DNA of 64,000 bases from Treponema sp. GTDB lineage: Bacteria > Spirochaetota > Spirochaetia > Treponematales > Treponemataceae. The notes under the pieces were generated by a model. The model was not told the DNA's origin. It did no database searches and was given only the letters and a program-made list of their open reading frames with translations. Below, in pieces: positions 8,577 to 17,817 of this stretch; position 1 is the first letter of the stretch, and the number at the start of each line of letters is the position of its first letter. Made by a program: the position numbers and the translations under genes. The stretch lies in assembly GCA_024690865.1 (NCBI GenBank), contig JAILON010000089.1, forward strand, positions 1 to 64,000, in the 5' to 3' direction.

Positions 8577-10811
8577 ATGGCTGCTGCAAAAAGAGTGTTT
8601 GAGCGTATCATGCGCTATATATTTGATTCCTCAATCAATATAAAGGAACGGTCGTTCATCGTCTTTTCGATTGCGGTCCTTATCGCCCTCTTTGCGGCGG
8701 TACCCTGCGGGCTTGCCATGCACGAGCCGCCCTTGGCCACGATATCCACCCTGGTAGGAGCCCTGTTCTTTACCGCCTACGTCATCATCTCGTTCAAACG
8801 GAAGACAATCGAGCGGGCAAAGATTGCCATTTCCATAATCATTTCGTTCATCTTCCTTCCTGCCATGTTCTTTACGAACGGCGGCGTTGAAGGCGGGACC
8901 CCCATCTGGCTCCTGCTCGGAACCATCTATATCTCGCTGATTCTGGAAGGCAAGCTCAAGGTCATCATGCTGGTATGCGAGGCGTGCGTCATAACCGCAT
9001 GCTGGCTCATCGGCTATGCGTTTCCCGAGCTTGTGACCGGCTATTCCCGGCGGGGCAACTACTTTGACAGCCTGGCGGCCCTGTTCATCGTCAGCGGCAT
9101 CATCTATACGATTATCTCCTTCCAGAACAGCCTGTACCGCAAGGAAGAGGAGCGCAAGAACGTGCAGCGGCTCTTCTCCCAGACTGCGACCGCCCTGGCG
9201 AACGCGATTGACGCGAAGGACAAGTACACGCACGGACACTCGTCCCGGGTCGCGGAATACTCAAAGAAAATTGCGGAGCTTGCCGGGAAGAGCCCGGAGG
9301 AATGTGACGAGATTTACTATGTCGCCCTCCTGCACGACGTGGGGAAGATCGGCGTCCCGGAGAAGATAATCAACAAGGAGGGCCGCCTGTCGCCCGAGGA
9401 GCTTGAATGCATCAAACAGCACCCGGCAATGGGGGCGCAGATCCTGAAGAGCATCACGGAATATCCCCGCCTGAGCGTTGGGGCGCATTTCCATCACGAG
9501 CGCTATGACGGCAAAGGCTATCCCGAGCGGCTCAAAGGCAGCGACATTCCAGAAGTTGCGCGGATAATCTCCGTCGCGGACTCATACGATGCCATGGCGT
9601 CCAAGCGGAGCTACCGGGATCCCCTGCCGCAGGACAAGGTCCGCGAGCAGTTGATAGAAGGATCGGGGACGCAGTTTGACCCGAAATTTGCCAACATCAT
9701 GCTCCACCTCATCGACCTGGATACGGACTACAGCATGAAGGAACGGAAAGACATACAGGAGCTTTCCGGCAGGAACGAGATGCTCGTGGAGGAACACCGG
9801 GAGGAGGTTTCCGAAGGCATCCTGCTTTCTTCGTGTTTGACGTGCATCGATATGAAGGTGTCGGCCGGAAAATCATCGGCCCGCACGCCGCGGGCATCCA
9901 TTGTCCTCTTTGACTCGCTGGACGGCCTTTTCCATGCCGACGAGCAGGGAAAGAAGGAACTGGTCTATTACGAATACTGCGAGATCCTGTTTGACGGGCA
10001 GTGCGTCAACGCCGGGGCGCGGAAAGTTGAGTCTCGCCCATGCGAAGAGAAAGGCCCTTCCCTGTCCGCGGGGGAATACCGTATAGAGGCTGTCAGGGTA
10101 AAGGATCATGCGCGAGTCAGGATATTTGGCGCGGACGGCGCACGGGAATATATTCTTGCCCTGCCGGATAGCTCGCGCTATGTGTACGTGGGCCTTACCG
10201 GGGCGCACTGCTGCATTAGCGATGTGAAAGTGGACAGGTCCGGGATACAGACCGGGGAAGACGCTATCCCGCGCATCGCCCCGAAAATCAGCTACATCAA
10301 CGAAGCTGCCGGGGATGTCCCGAACGTTCAGGTTGACGGCTACCGCACGGAATCAACGAAGGGGATCCCGGTGCGGGACGGCACGACGATTTCGTTCCAC
10401 AGCAAGAGCCTGCCCACGGCGCGGCTCGTCTGGCATTGCCCCTCGTATGTCGTTTTTACGTCCGACGATGGAACCGTGGGTGGCGGGAATTACAAGGAAT
10501 TTTCGCTCGTGCGGCTTGACGGCGAGAACTGGGAGTCCGGCGACGCTGCGGAGAACGAGCTTCTGGTGGACAGGCAGGACTTCAACGGCTGGGACGCATG
10601 GAAGCGCTTTAACAAGGAAGGCTTTGACAGTTACATCTCGTTCAGCAGGGAAGGGAATACCGTCATTTCCCAAACCAAGAACGCCGGCATCTCCATCAGG
10701 AACATCACCAAGATAAAGGTGAGGGCAGATGAGGTTTACGTGGCCCTCTCTGGCGACCAGTGCGCCCTCACCGGCATCAAAATCACGCAGATGGGAAGCA
10801 CCCAGACATGA
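8577..10811 (+). CDS. Membrane HD-GYP protein with long C-terminal beta-rich extension
   Basis: N-terminal TM helices; YTHGHSSRVAEYS...LLHDVGKIGVP...HHERYDGKGYPE; large extra C-terminus. Confidence 0.85.
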   Translation: MAAAKRVFERIMRYIFDSSINIKERSFIVFSIAVLIALFAAVPCGLAMHEPPLATISTLVGALFFTAYVIISFKRKTIERAKIAISIIISFIFLPAMFFTNGGVEGGTPIWLLLGTIYISLILEGKLKVIMLVCEACVITACWLIGYAFPELVTGYSRRGNYFDSLAALFIVSGIIYTIISFQNSLYRKEEERKNVQRLFSQTATALANAIDAKDKYTHGHSSRVAEYSKKIAELAGKSPEECDEIYYVALLHDVGKIGVPEKIINKEGRLSPEELECIKQHPAMGAQILKSITEYPRLSVGAHFHHERYDGKGYPERLKGSDIPEVARIISVADSYDAMASKRSYRDPLPQDKVREQLIEGSGTQFDPKFANIMLHLIDLDTDYSMKERKDIQELSGRNEMLVEEHREEVSEGILLSSCLTCIDMKVSAGKSSARTPRASIVLFDSLDGLFHADEQGKKELVYYEYCEILFDGQCVNAGARKVESRPCEEKGPSLSAGEYRIEAVRVKDHARVRIFGADGAREYILALPDSSRYVYVGLTGAHCCISDVKVDRSGIQTGEDAIPRIAPKISYINEAAGDVPNVQVDGYRTESTKGIPVRDGTTISFHSKSLPTARLVWHCPSYVVFTSDDGTVGGGNYKEFSLVRLDGENWESGDAAENELLVDRQDFNGWDAWKRFNKEGFDSYISFSREGNTVISQTKNAGISIRNITKIKVRADEVYVALSGDQCALTGIKITQMGSTQT

Positions 10812-10907
10812 TGAGCCTGGTGTGCTACGCGTTCGTTTGACGACGGACTCGGTTCTGTAGTGGGCGCGAACGGTACGGCTTACGACTCGCACGGGGCGCG
10901 AATCAAT

Positions 10908-11264
10908 CTACCCGAACGTTGCCCGGATGCTGTCCGTCGCTTCCTCCGCGTCCTCGATGGTTTCCTTGAGGCCAAGGAAGTAGCCGCCCAGCCGGGATTC
11001 CGCCTGCTCGCAGCCGGTAAAGCTGATGTGCCAGGGCTCGTGTGCTTCGGTCAGGCAGTCATAGAGTGCGTCGAGGTTCCTGCCGTAGTAGTCCGGCAGG
11101 GGAAGGTTTTGGGCAAGCTTGTTGTGCAGGGCTTCCTTGTCATGTACGTCCGAGAGGTCAATCGTGTAGTATTCCGCGCCGTCTGGGCTGCCCGGGTCGT
11201 CCGCGCTGTCCTGTCCCTGTGTTTCTTCACTGAACATATTCGGTTCTTTCCCTTTCCCGCTCAT
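10908..11264 (-). CDS. Barstar-family ribonuclease inhibitor (antitoxin)
   Basis: LPLPDYYGRNLDALYDCLTE matches the barstar core YYGxNLDALWDCLT. Confidence 0.85.
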   Translation of the reverse strand: MSGKGKEPNMFSEETQGQDSADDPGSPDGAEYYTIDLSDVHDKEALHNKLAQNLPLPDYYGRNLDALYDCLTEAHEPWHISFTGCEQAESRLGGYFLGLKETIEDAEEATDSIRATFG

Positions 11265-12067
11265 TCGCGTCCATATAGTAGCTCGAATGTCTCGTAGTGG
11301 TCGCCGGTGTAGTAGACGAGGCCGTCATTGGAGAACACGATTCTCTTTGCCCCGCGGGACTTCTTGCCCATCGTGCCGATGTCGCACTCGGTGTAGGTCC
11401 GGCCCTTCTTTTTGGGCAGCAGGCCCTCCCGGTTGCCGAATCGGTCGCCGCCGATGCTCTTGCCGGGGGCGGCATCGTCCACGCTGCCGAACGTGTCGCC
11501 CCAGCCCAGCTCCTTTGCTTCCGCCTTGGTAATGAAGTTATCCGGCAGGTGGCCGTAGGTGTGGATGTAGAGGGCGACATCGTCCTTGCTCGTATACCGG
11601 CCGTCCTCGGGCAGGGTAGGTGCGGGGGCACTGCTTGCGGGGCTGCTGGCTGTCGTCCCTGTGGCGGCTTGTAGCGTCCCTATGTCTGCCTGCGCCGTCC
11701 CGGTGTCGGTCTGTGGCGTGGAGGGGCTGCCGGCTGCCGTAGCATGACTGTCGATTGTTGCGGCTTCTTGTTCGGGGGCTGGCGGACTTGCGGTTTGTTC
11801 CGGGCTGTCGCTGTCGGACAGTATGGTGGCGGACGGACTGCTTGTGGCCGCTGATTCTGATTCTGCTGTCGCTACAGGCTCGTTCTCCTCGATGACCGTG
11901 ACCGCATTGCTTGCGGCCTGACCTGCCGTTCCTCCGTCAGCTCCGGCTCCCCGCGTCCATTTCCTGAACGCGACGATGGCGAGCAGGACCAGGCAGATTA
12001 TGGAAAGAATCTTCCTCGTCTTGTTCCAGTCCTTGCCGCCCTTCTTGTCTGTCGCCTTACGCTCCAT
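11261..12067 (-). CDS. Barnase-family ribonuclease with N-terminal TM anchor and Ser/Thr/Ala-rich linker
   Basis: YGHLPDNFITKAEAKELGW...APGKSIGGDRFGNREGLLP...RTYTECDIG...GAKRIVFSNDGLVYYTGDHYETF. Confidence 0.88.
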   Translation of the reverse strand: MERKATDKKGGKDWNKTRKILSIICLVLLAIVAFRKWTRGAGADGGTAGQAASNAVTVIEENEPVATAESESAATSSPSATILSDSDSPEQTASPPAPEQEAATIDSHATAAGSPSTPQTDTGTAQADIGTLQAATGTTASSPASSAPAPTLPEDGRYTSKDDVALYIHTYGHLPDNFITKAEAKELGWGDTFGSVDDAAPGKSIGGDRFGNREGLLPKKKGRTYTECDIGTMGKKSRGAKRIVFSNDGLVYYTGDHYETFELLYGRE

Positions 12068-13964
12068 AGGCCCTCACCAGCGTCTCCACTTCCTCGGCGT
12101 ATACGTCTATGCCGCTCTTCCAAAAGGCCTTGTCACGGATGTCGAATCCCGCCTTGGCGCACAAGTCCTCGCAGGACATGTTGCCCGTGTCGGCAAGGAG
12201 CCGCTCGTAGCTTTCAGTGAACGCCTTCCCTTCCTTTCGGAAGCTGGCGTAGAGGGCTGCGGCGAAGAGCTGGCCGAACGCGTAGGGGAAGTTGTAGAAG
12301 TCCAGCTCCGTGCTGTAGTAGTGGCACTTGAGCGCCCACATGTATTCGTGCCGCTCGTCATCAAGGCCGGACCCGTAGCTTTTCTCCTGTGCCTCCGCCA
12401 TCAGGCGGCAGAAGTCGTCCGCGCCCAGCTCGCCTTTCTCCCGCGCCTCGAACACGGACTTCTCGAAGTAGAATCTGCTCAGGATGTCCACGAGGACCTG
12501 CGCCACGTCCTGCAGGTCAAGCTCGATGATGCGGCACTTGTCCGCCTCGGATGCGGTCGCAATCATGTCCTGCTTGACCAAGGTCTCCGCAAAGGTGGAG
12601 GCGGTCTCGGCGAGGGTCATGGGGTAGTCAAAGAAGAGGGGGCTTTTCCCCTTCATGCAGTGGAAGTGGAATGCGTGCCCCAGCTCGTGCGCCATCGTGA
12701 TGATGTCCGGGAACTTGCCGCTGAAGTTGCAGAGGATGCGGCTCTGGTGGCCTTTGGCGAAATCCTCGTCGTATGCCCCGCCGACCTTTCCGGGGCGGAT
12801 TTTGGCATCGACCCAGCCGGAGGAGAACGCCATGCGGGCAAAGTCCCCCATGTTCTTGGAGAAGGAGTCGTATTCCTGTATGACGTAGTCCTTTGCTTCG
12901 TCGAAGGTCCATTCCTTCTCGAACAAGGACTGGCCGCCTGTCCCTTCAGAGCCGCCCACCCCTTCAGAGCTGCCCGCTTTTTCGCCGCCGCTTTTCGCCG
13001 TCCGAGGGGCGGGCAGGGGAGCGAAGAGGTCGTAGAAGGCCAGCCCCCTCCCGTCCGTTCCTGCCCGGTCGCTCGCGGTCTGCCCGCTTTTGCGGAGTAT
13101 GGCTGCCTTGGTCTTGAAGTAGTTCCGCCAGACCGGCAGGGAGTCCTCGATTGCTCCGATGAGGGCGTCCAGGCTTTCTTTGCTCAGGCGGGAGGAGCTG
13201 AGCGCCCTGTCCAATGCGCTTTTCCAGTTGCGGCGGCCGTTCAGCATGACGGTCTCGCCCTTCAGGTTGTTCAGGCAGGCGGCGAGGGCGACGCGGTTGG
13301 ATCGCAGCAGCTCAAGTTCTTTTGCGTAGGCTTCCTTGCGCTCGTCCTTGTCCGCGCTGGAGGCAAGGCCCCGCAGCTCGTTGAACGTCCGCCCCTTCTC
13401 GTCCTGCAGGGTGCTGATTATCTGCTCCTGCAGGCGGCTCCAGGCCTCGCCGCCGGTCTTCTGCATGTCGGACGCGAGCTTTTCTTCCGCCGCGGACATC
13501 TGGTGGGCGCTGTCGTCCATCATCTCCGAGAGGATGTACTCGTAGTCCTTGTACTCCGGGAAGCGGGCGTAGAAGTCGTCCATGTATTTTTTGTGGGAGA
13601 CCAGGACGAGCGAGAGCTTCCGCTGGTATACGAGCAGGCTGTTCACAAGGTCGGTCGTCTCGTTCAGGCGGTTCAGCTTCGCGGGGTCCGTCGTGTCCGT
13701 GGAATAGGAGACGTATGCGTACTTGCAGAGCGTCCCGCTCATCGCGGCGCAGTTCTCGTATTCCTTCAGGAAGGGGGCAAGCCATGCCGCGAAGTCAAAG
13801 TTCTCGTTGCCCTGCTTGGTGAATTTGTCCGCGCTCTCCAAAAGGGAGGCGATGTTGCCTATCCGCTCCTTGCAGGAGGCAAGATATGCCGTATATTCGT
13901 CGCTGCCGGACTGGCCGAAGATGCCGTCCAGCTTCCATGTCGGGATGTTGTCTGATGTGTTCAT
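12057..13964 (-). CDS. pepF: M3-family oligoendopeptidase (PepF-type)
   Basis: MAHELGHAFHFH (HExGH) zinc motif; size and C-terminal layout. Confidence 0.88.
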   Translation of the reverse strand: MNTSDNIPTWKLDGIFGQSGSDEYTAYLASCKERIGNIASLLESADKFTKQGNENFDFAAWLAPFLKEYENCAAMSGTLCKYAYVSYSTDTTDPAKLNRLNETTDLVNSLLVYQRKLSLVLVSHKKYMDDFYARFPEYKDYEYILSEMMDDSAHQMSAAEEKLASDMQKTGGEAWSRLQEQIISTLQDEKGRTFNELRGLASSADKDERKEAYAKELELLRSNRVALAACLNNLKGETVMLNGRRNWKSALDRALSSSRLSKESLDALIGAIEDSLPVWRNYFKTKAAILRKSGQTASDRAGTDGRGLAFYDLFAPLPAPRTAKSGGEKAGSSEGVGGSEGTGGQSLFEKEWTFDEAKDYVIQEYDSFSKNMGDFARMAFSSGWVDAKIRPGKVGGAYDEDFAKGHQSRILCNFSGKFPDIITMAHELGHAFHFHCMKGKSPLFFDYPMTLAETASTFAETLVKQDMIATASEADKCRIIELDLQDVAQVLVDILSRFYFEKSVFEAREKGELGADDFCRLMAEAQEKSYGSGLDDERHEYMWALKCHYYSTELDFYNFPYAFGQLFAAALYASFRKEGKAFTESYERLLADTGNMSCEDLCAKAGFDIRDKAFWKSGIDVYAEEVETLVRAYGA

Positions 13965-14006
13965 GCCCCTACTATACCAGATAGGAGGGAATGTGTCAGT
14001 ATGGGC

Positions 14007-14036
14007 TTGTCGGTTCAGCCCTCTCCGTATTATACT
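14007..14036 (+). promoter_or_regulatory. Sigma70-like promoter of small toxin candidate
   Basis: TTGTCG (14007-14012), 18-nt spacer, TATACT (14031-14036). Confidence 0.6.
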
Positions 14037-14105
14037 TATTGTAAGGGGACGCTTGCGGATTCAGGCGGCTTGCCTCCGATTTCTCACGAATGAAGGAGGC
14101 TGTCT

Positions 14106-14183
14106 ATGACGGATTACGAAAGAGTTATGCTTGCCATAGCTATTGTCGGACTTGTGATAGACCTGCTCACCTTCCTGAAATAG
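14106..14183 (+). CDS. 25-aa hydrophobic holin-like type I toxin candidate MTDYERVMLAIAIVGLVIDLLTFLK
   Basis: AAGGAGG SD at 14093-14099; short acidic N-terminus, single TM, LLTF C-terminus resembling Hol_Tox-type peptides; below the ORF-track length cut-off. Confidence 0.65.
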   Translation: MTDYERVMLAIAIVGLVIDLLTFLK

Positions 14184-14200
14184 TTTAAGGAAAGAAGCTC

Positions 14201-14287
14201 AAAAAAAGCCCGCCCCATAGCTTCCAACTCTGGGCGGGTTTTAATACTTGCTTACGGAGGCGGTCGCTTGTCGCAAGCGTCCCCATA
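14201..14287 (-). ncRNA. Putative antisense RNA antitoxin convergent to the small toxin
   Basis: Minus-strand promoter TTGATT-17-TATATT (14322-14317, 14299-14294) and terminator CCCGCCC...GGGCGGG followed by T7 on the minus strand. Confidence 0.5.
14208..14242. terminator. Bidirectional terminator between toxin mRNA and antisense RNA
   Basis: A7-GCCCGCCCC-loop-GGGCGGG-TTTT. Confidence 0.8.
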
Positions 14288-14327
14288 TCTTCTAATATAT
14301 TATATTTTCTTCATAAAATCAAGCTTC

Positions 14328-15362
14328 CTACTCGTACTTTGCCGGATACACGCCGTTTTTGATGATGATGCCATAGAGCAGCAGTGCCAGACTCGTGTCC
14401 TCCAGAAGTGCGCCGCCAGAGCGTATGTCCATGTCCACCGCCGCTATGAGCGACAGGATCGAGGCGGCCGCTCCCGGTCCCCAAATCCGTGCGGCTCCCG
14501 CGTACTGGGTCCGCTTCTTTTTGCTTGCGAATCCTGCGGCCCGCAGCTGGCTTTCGGCAGGCTCGCCTTGGCCGGCGTGCAGTGCCTGCCATGTCCTGAG
14601 CTGCCTGAAGCAGTAGGCAAGTCCTGCCAGCAGTGCCGTTCCTGACGAATCCCGCGACAGGCGGATTTTTTGCAGTATCGCCATCGAGCCTTCCAGACGT
14701 TCCTTGGGGGAAGCAGACGGATTGGCCATGGCAGCGAAGAGGGTAAAGGCGTTTTCTTCCCTGTTGTGGGAAAGCATCTTGTCCACGTCTTCCGTAGTGA
14801 CCTGATGCCCCGCTTCAAAACAGTAGAAGAAACGGGAACATTCGGATTTCAAGGCCTCGGTGTTGTTTTCCACCATGTCCAGAATCTGTTCCACGGCCTC
14901 CATGTCTATCTGGAAACCGTTCTTTTGGAAATAGCGAACCAGCCACTGCGGCTTCTGGTTGTCGAACATCTCCCAGAATACCTTTTTGCGTGATGGGGGA
15001 AAAAGGTTCTCTAGGGATTTTTCAACGGAGTTTTCATCGGATTCCAGAATAAGGGTATTGGGGCTGTCCTGCGAACCCCTGATATAGGAAGATATGAGTG
15101 CTATGTCGTCCTTGCCTTTGATCAATTCGGCATTTTTAAGGACGACAAAAAGGGCAGAAGAAAAGAGGCTTACGTTTTCCAGCTGGGAAATCACGTCCAT
15201 GAGCCGCGTTTCGCCAGCGTAATAGCGGTAAAAATCTACCGCACCATTCTTTTTCTCGGAGGCAGCTTTCAGGTTGTCTACGGCATCATTCTTGTCGCCG
15301 TTCTCCGGGCCGGTGAACAGGTATACTTCCGATTCGACCGGCACCGCCTTTGCTGCGGACAT
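14328..15362 (-). CDS. holA: DNA polymerase III delta subunit
   Basis: Family layout: VYLFTGPENGDK..., VVLKNAELIKGKDD, C-terminal helical domain. Confidence 0.75.
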   Translation of the reverse strand: MSAAKAVPVESEVYLFTGPENGDKNDAVDNLKAASEKKNGAVDFYRYYAGETRLMDVISQLENVSLFSSALFVVLKNAELIKGKDDIALISSYIRGSQDSPNTLILESDENSVEKSLENLFPPSRKKVFWEMFDNQKPQWLVRYFQKNGFQIDMEAVEQILDMVENNTEALKSECSRFFYCFEAGHQVTTEDVDKMLSHNREENAFTLFAAMANPSASPKERLEGSMAILQKIRLSRDSSGTALLAGLAYCFRQLRTWQALHAGQGEPAESQLRAAGFASKKKRTQYAGAARIWGPGAAASILSLIAAVDMDIRSGGALLEDTSLALLLYGIIIKNGVYPAKYE

Positions 15363-15370
15363 GGAACGTC

Positions 15371-15637
15371 CTACTCCTCTTCGAATTTGGACTCGAACAG
15401 CTTTTCTATGGCTTCTGCCGCATCCTTTTCGTCCGACCCTTCCACCTTCAGGGTCAACGTCGTGTTGTAGCCTGCTGCCATCGTGATTACACCCATAATC
15501 GACTTTGCATTCACCGTCGTGGTGTTCTTTTCCATTATGATCTCGGCGGAAAACTTGTTCGCCGTCTGTGCAATGAGTGCCGCTGGACGCGCGTGTATAC
15601 CAGCCCTGTTGCGAACTGTCAGAATTTTTTCAATCAC
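15371..15637 (-). CDS. ptsH: HPr phosphocarrier protein
   Basis: RNRAGIHARPAALI...NAKSIMGVITMAA. Confidence 0.92.
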   Translation of the reverse strand: MIEKILTVRNRAGIHARPAALIAQTANKFSAEIIMEKNTTTVNAKSIMGVITMAAGYNTTLTLKVEGSDEKDAAEAIEKLFESKFEEE

Positions 15638-15679
15638 TTTGAAACTCCAAGAATAAGCGTAGATTTATATGCAAACATA

Positions 15680-16669
15680 TCAGTAGAAATCCTCCCTGCT
15701 GTAGTAGGCCGTCTTGGCATCCCCGGATTCAATCCACTTGAGTATGTTCTGGTCGAATTCCTTGGCCGAAAAGTAACCCATGCTCTTCAGCCTTTCGTTC
15801 ATCGCCGCCGACTCTATAATAATCGGCAAATTTCGTCCCGGTTTTACGGGCAATTCTATAGAAGGGACGCTGACCCCAAGCAGGTCAACCTTGCTGGCAT
15901 CCGTGCCCAGCCTGTCGTAGACCTTGTTCTGGTCCCAGGCTGAAAGGGTGACGACCAGCTGGACTTCCTTCTGCTCGCGTATTGCTCCGACTCCGTAGAG
16001 CTGGGAGATGTTGATGATTCCCAGACCCCTTATCTCCATGTGGTGGCTTATGTATTTGTTCGCGCCCCGGCCTACGAGGGTGTTTCCGTTTACGCAGGAC
16101 AGCTCCACTATGTCGTCGGCGACCAGACGGTGGCCCCGTTCCACAAGTTCCAATGCAGTCTCGCTCTTTCCGACGCCGCTTTCGCCCATGATGAGGATTC
16201 CAATGCCGTAGACTTCGACGAGGACACCGTGCAGGGTCTTCTTTGGGGCGAAGACGTTGGAAAAGACGCGGAGCAGCCTGGCCGAGAATTCCGAGGAGTC
16301 GAGGCTCGTCTGCAGGACAGGACAGCCCGAATTTTCGGCGAAATAGAGGAATACCCCGTCCGGAGTAAGGCTGTGGGTAAAGACTACGCAGGGAATTTCG
16401 TATTCGAAGAATCTCTTTATGCCTTCGGTGTTGCTGTCCCTCTGCATTTTCATGAGGTAGGCATACTCGCCCCGTCCAAACAGCTGGAGCCGCTCAAAGG
16501 CGAACGCATCGTAGAATCCCGCGAGTTCCAGCCCCGGGCGGTTTATGTCAGGGACTACTATAAGTCTGGTCAAGCCGCTCCTCCCCCCTATGCAGCGCAA
16601 GTCGAGGGAGTCGTGGCCGTGCAATTTCAAGTCTAGTAAATCCAGAACTGTAAAGTCCTTCTCAGGCAT
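15680..16669 (-). CDS. hprK: HPr kinase/phosphorylase
   Basis: Walker A GESGVGKSETALELVERGHRLVADD; HMEIRGLGIINI. Confidence 0.95.
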   Translation of the reverse strand: MPEKDFTVLDLLDLKLHGHDSLDLRCIGGRSGLTRLIVVPDINRPGLELAGFYDAFAFERLQLFGRGEYAYLMKMQRDSNTEGIKRFFEYEIPCVVFTHSLTPDGVFLYFAENSGCPVLQTSLDSSEFSARLLRVFSNVFAPKKTLHGVLVEVYGIGILIMGESGVGKSETALELVERGHRLVADDIVELSCVNGNTLVGRGANKYISHHMEIRGLGIINISQLYGVGAIREQKEVQLVVTLSAWDQNKVYDRLGTDASKVDLLGVSVPSIELPVKPGRNLPIIIESAAMNERLKSMGYFSAKEFDQNILKWIESGDAKTAYYSREDFY

Positions 16670-16701
16670 GGTACTATTATACTATATAAACGCAGTTAAA
16701 A

Positions 16702-17676
16702 TCAAGGACGCGCATTGCAAAGGCCCTTGAAGAAGTTGCACTCCTCGTCGTTGCAGGCTGTGGCTTCCCTGCTCCGTATGTTCAGGTGGAACACGTGGTA
16801 CAACTTCTCCTCCCTTCCCTCGCTCGCGAAGAGGCGGAACGTGAACGGGACGTTCTTGTCGCAGAGGGCCCGTATCAGGATGGGGTTCTGGTATTTCAAG
16901 AAGTCGTCCGTCGAACTCATGACGTACAGGGGCGGCAGGCCGGAGCTCAGGTGGGATATGACCGACAGCTGCTCCTGTTCCGCACTGCTGCCTCCTCCGG
17001 GCATGAAGTCCTTCAGTATCTCCTGCATGTTGGGGTCCAGCTTGTAGGCCGCCACCGTGTCGTATATCCCGCAGTTCAGCGCGGCGGCCCGTATTGCGGG
17101 GCTGGTGCATGTTTCGAACGGCAGTGTCCCTGCGAAGTCCGGGTTTGACCGGGTGCAGAGGTAGAGGCCCAGAAGGTGCGCCCCTGCCGAATCCCCCACG
17201 GCGAACACCCGTCCGGTGTCAAGTCCGTATTCGGCGGCATGTTCCTGTATGAAGCGGAACACGAGGTCTATGTCTTCCAGGGGGGCGGGAAAGCGGAATT
17301 CCGGGCACAGGCGGTAGGTAAAGTTCACCACCGCGAAGCCCCTCCGTGCCAGGTCCATGCAGTAGAACTGGTAACGTTCCTTGTCGCCGTAGACCCAGGC
17401 CCCTCCGTGGACGCTGACGATGACCGGGAGTTTTCCCTCTACCGGGCCGGAAGTCCCAGCGGCGGCGCCGGAAATCCTTGCCACGGCTGTTCCTGCCATC
17501 GTGCCGGATGTTCCTGCATCCGTGGGCCGGTAGATGTCCAGCTTCTGCCACGTGCCGTCACTGCCATAACTCAGGTTGTCGTGGCGGAGGATGTTCTCCG
17601 AGGTCGTAAGGCCCGCATCGCGCTTGTCGTCGCTTTCCGACCAGCTTTTCCTAATTCTTTCTATTATACCTGCCAT
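16702..17676 (-). CDS. Alpha/beta hydrolase (esterase/lipase HSL-like)
   Basis: VSVHGGAWVYGDK, VGDSAGAHL; likely start MAGIIERIRK at 17676. Confidence 0.8.
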   Translation of the reverse strand: MAGIIERIRKSWSESDDKRDAGLTTSENILRHDNLSYGSDGTWQKLDIYRPTDAGTSGTMAGTAVARISGAAAGTSGPVEGKLPVIVSVHGGAWVYGDKERYQFYCMDLARRGFAVVNFTYRLCPEFRFPAPLEDIDLVFRFIQEHAAEYGLDTGRVFAVGDSAGAHLLGLYLCTRSNPDFAGTLPFETCTSPAIRAAALNCGIYDTVAAYKLDPNMQEILKDFMPGGGSSAEQEQLSVISHLSSGLPPLYVMSSTDDFLKYQNPILIRALCDKNVPFTFRLFASEGREEKLYHVFHLNIRSREATACNDEECNFFKGLCNARP

Positions 17677-17768
17677 GTGGAGCTCCCTCTGTAGGAATGC
17701 GAATTGTGGAGCCAGTTTCAAGAAGTCCCCGCGGGTTTTCCGCACGGGGGCTCCGCACTGGCTCCGGG

Positions 17769-17800
17769 GAATGAAAAAGCCCGCCAAGGCGGGCTGTGGC
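17769..17800 (-). terminator. Terminator downstream of hibernation factor gene
   Basis: AAAAAGCCCGCC-AAGGCGGGC, T-run on minus strand. Confidence 0.7.
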
Positions 17801-17817
17801 CGTGTGTATACGGACCT

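Noticed and set aside
8306-8602. 98-aa ORF with 22-aa repeats over the array
   Set aside because: No RBS; open in several frames because the 22-nt unit lacks stops; overlaps the start of the HD-GYP gene
11976-13955. 659-aa plus-strand ORF opposite pepF
   Set aside because: High-GC shadow ORF; the minus-strand frame has clear M3 peptidase motifs
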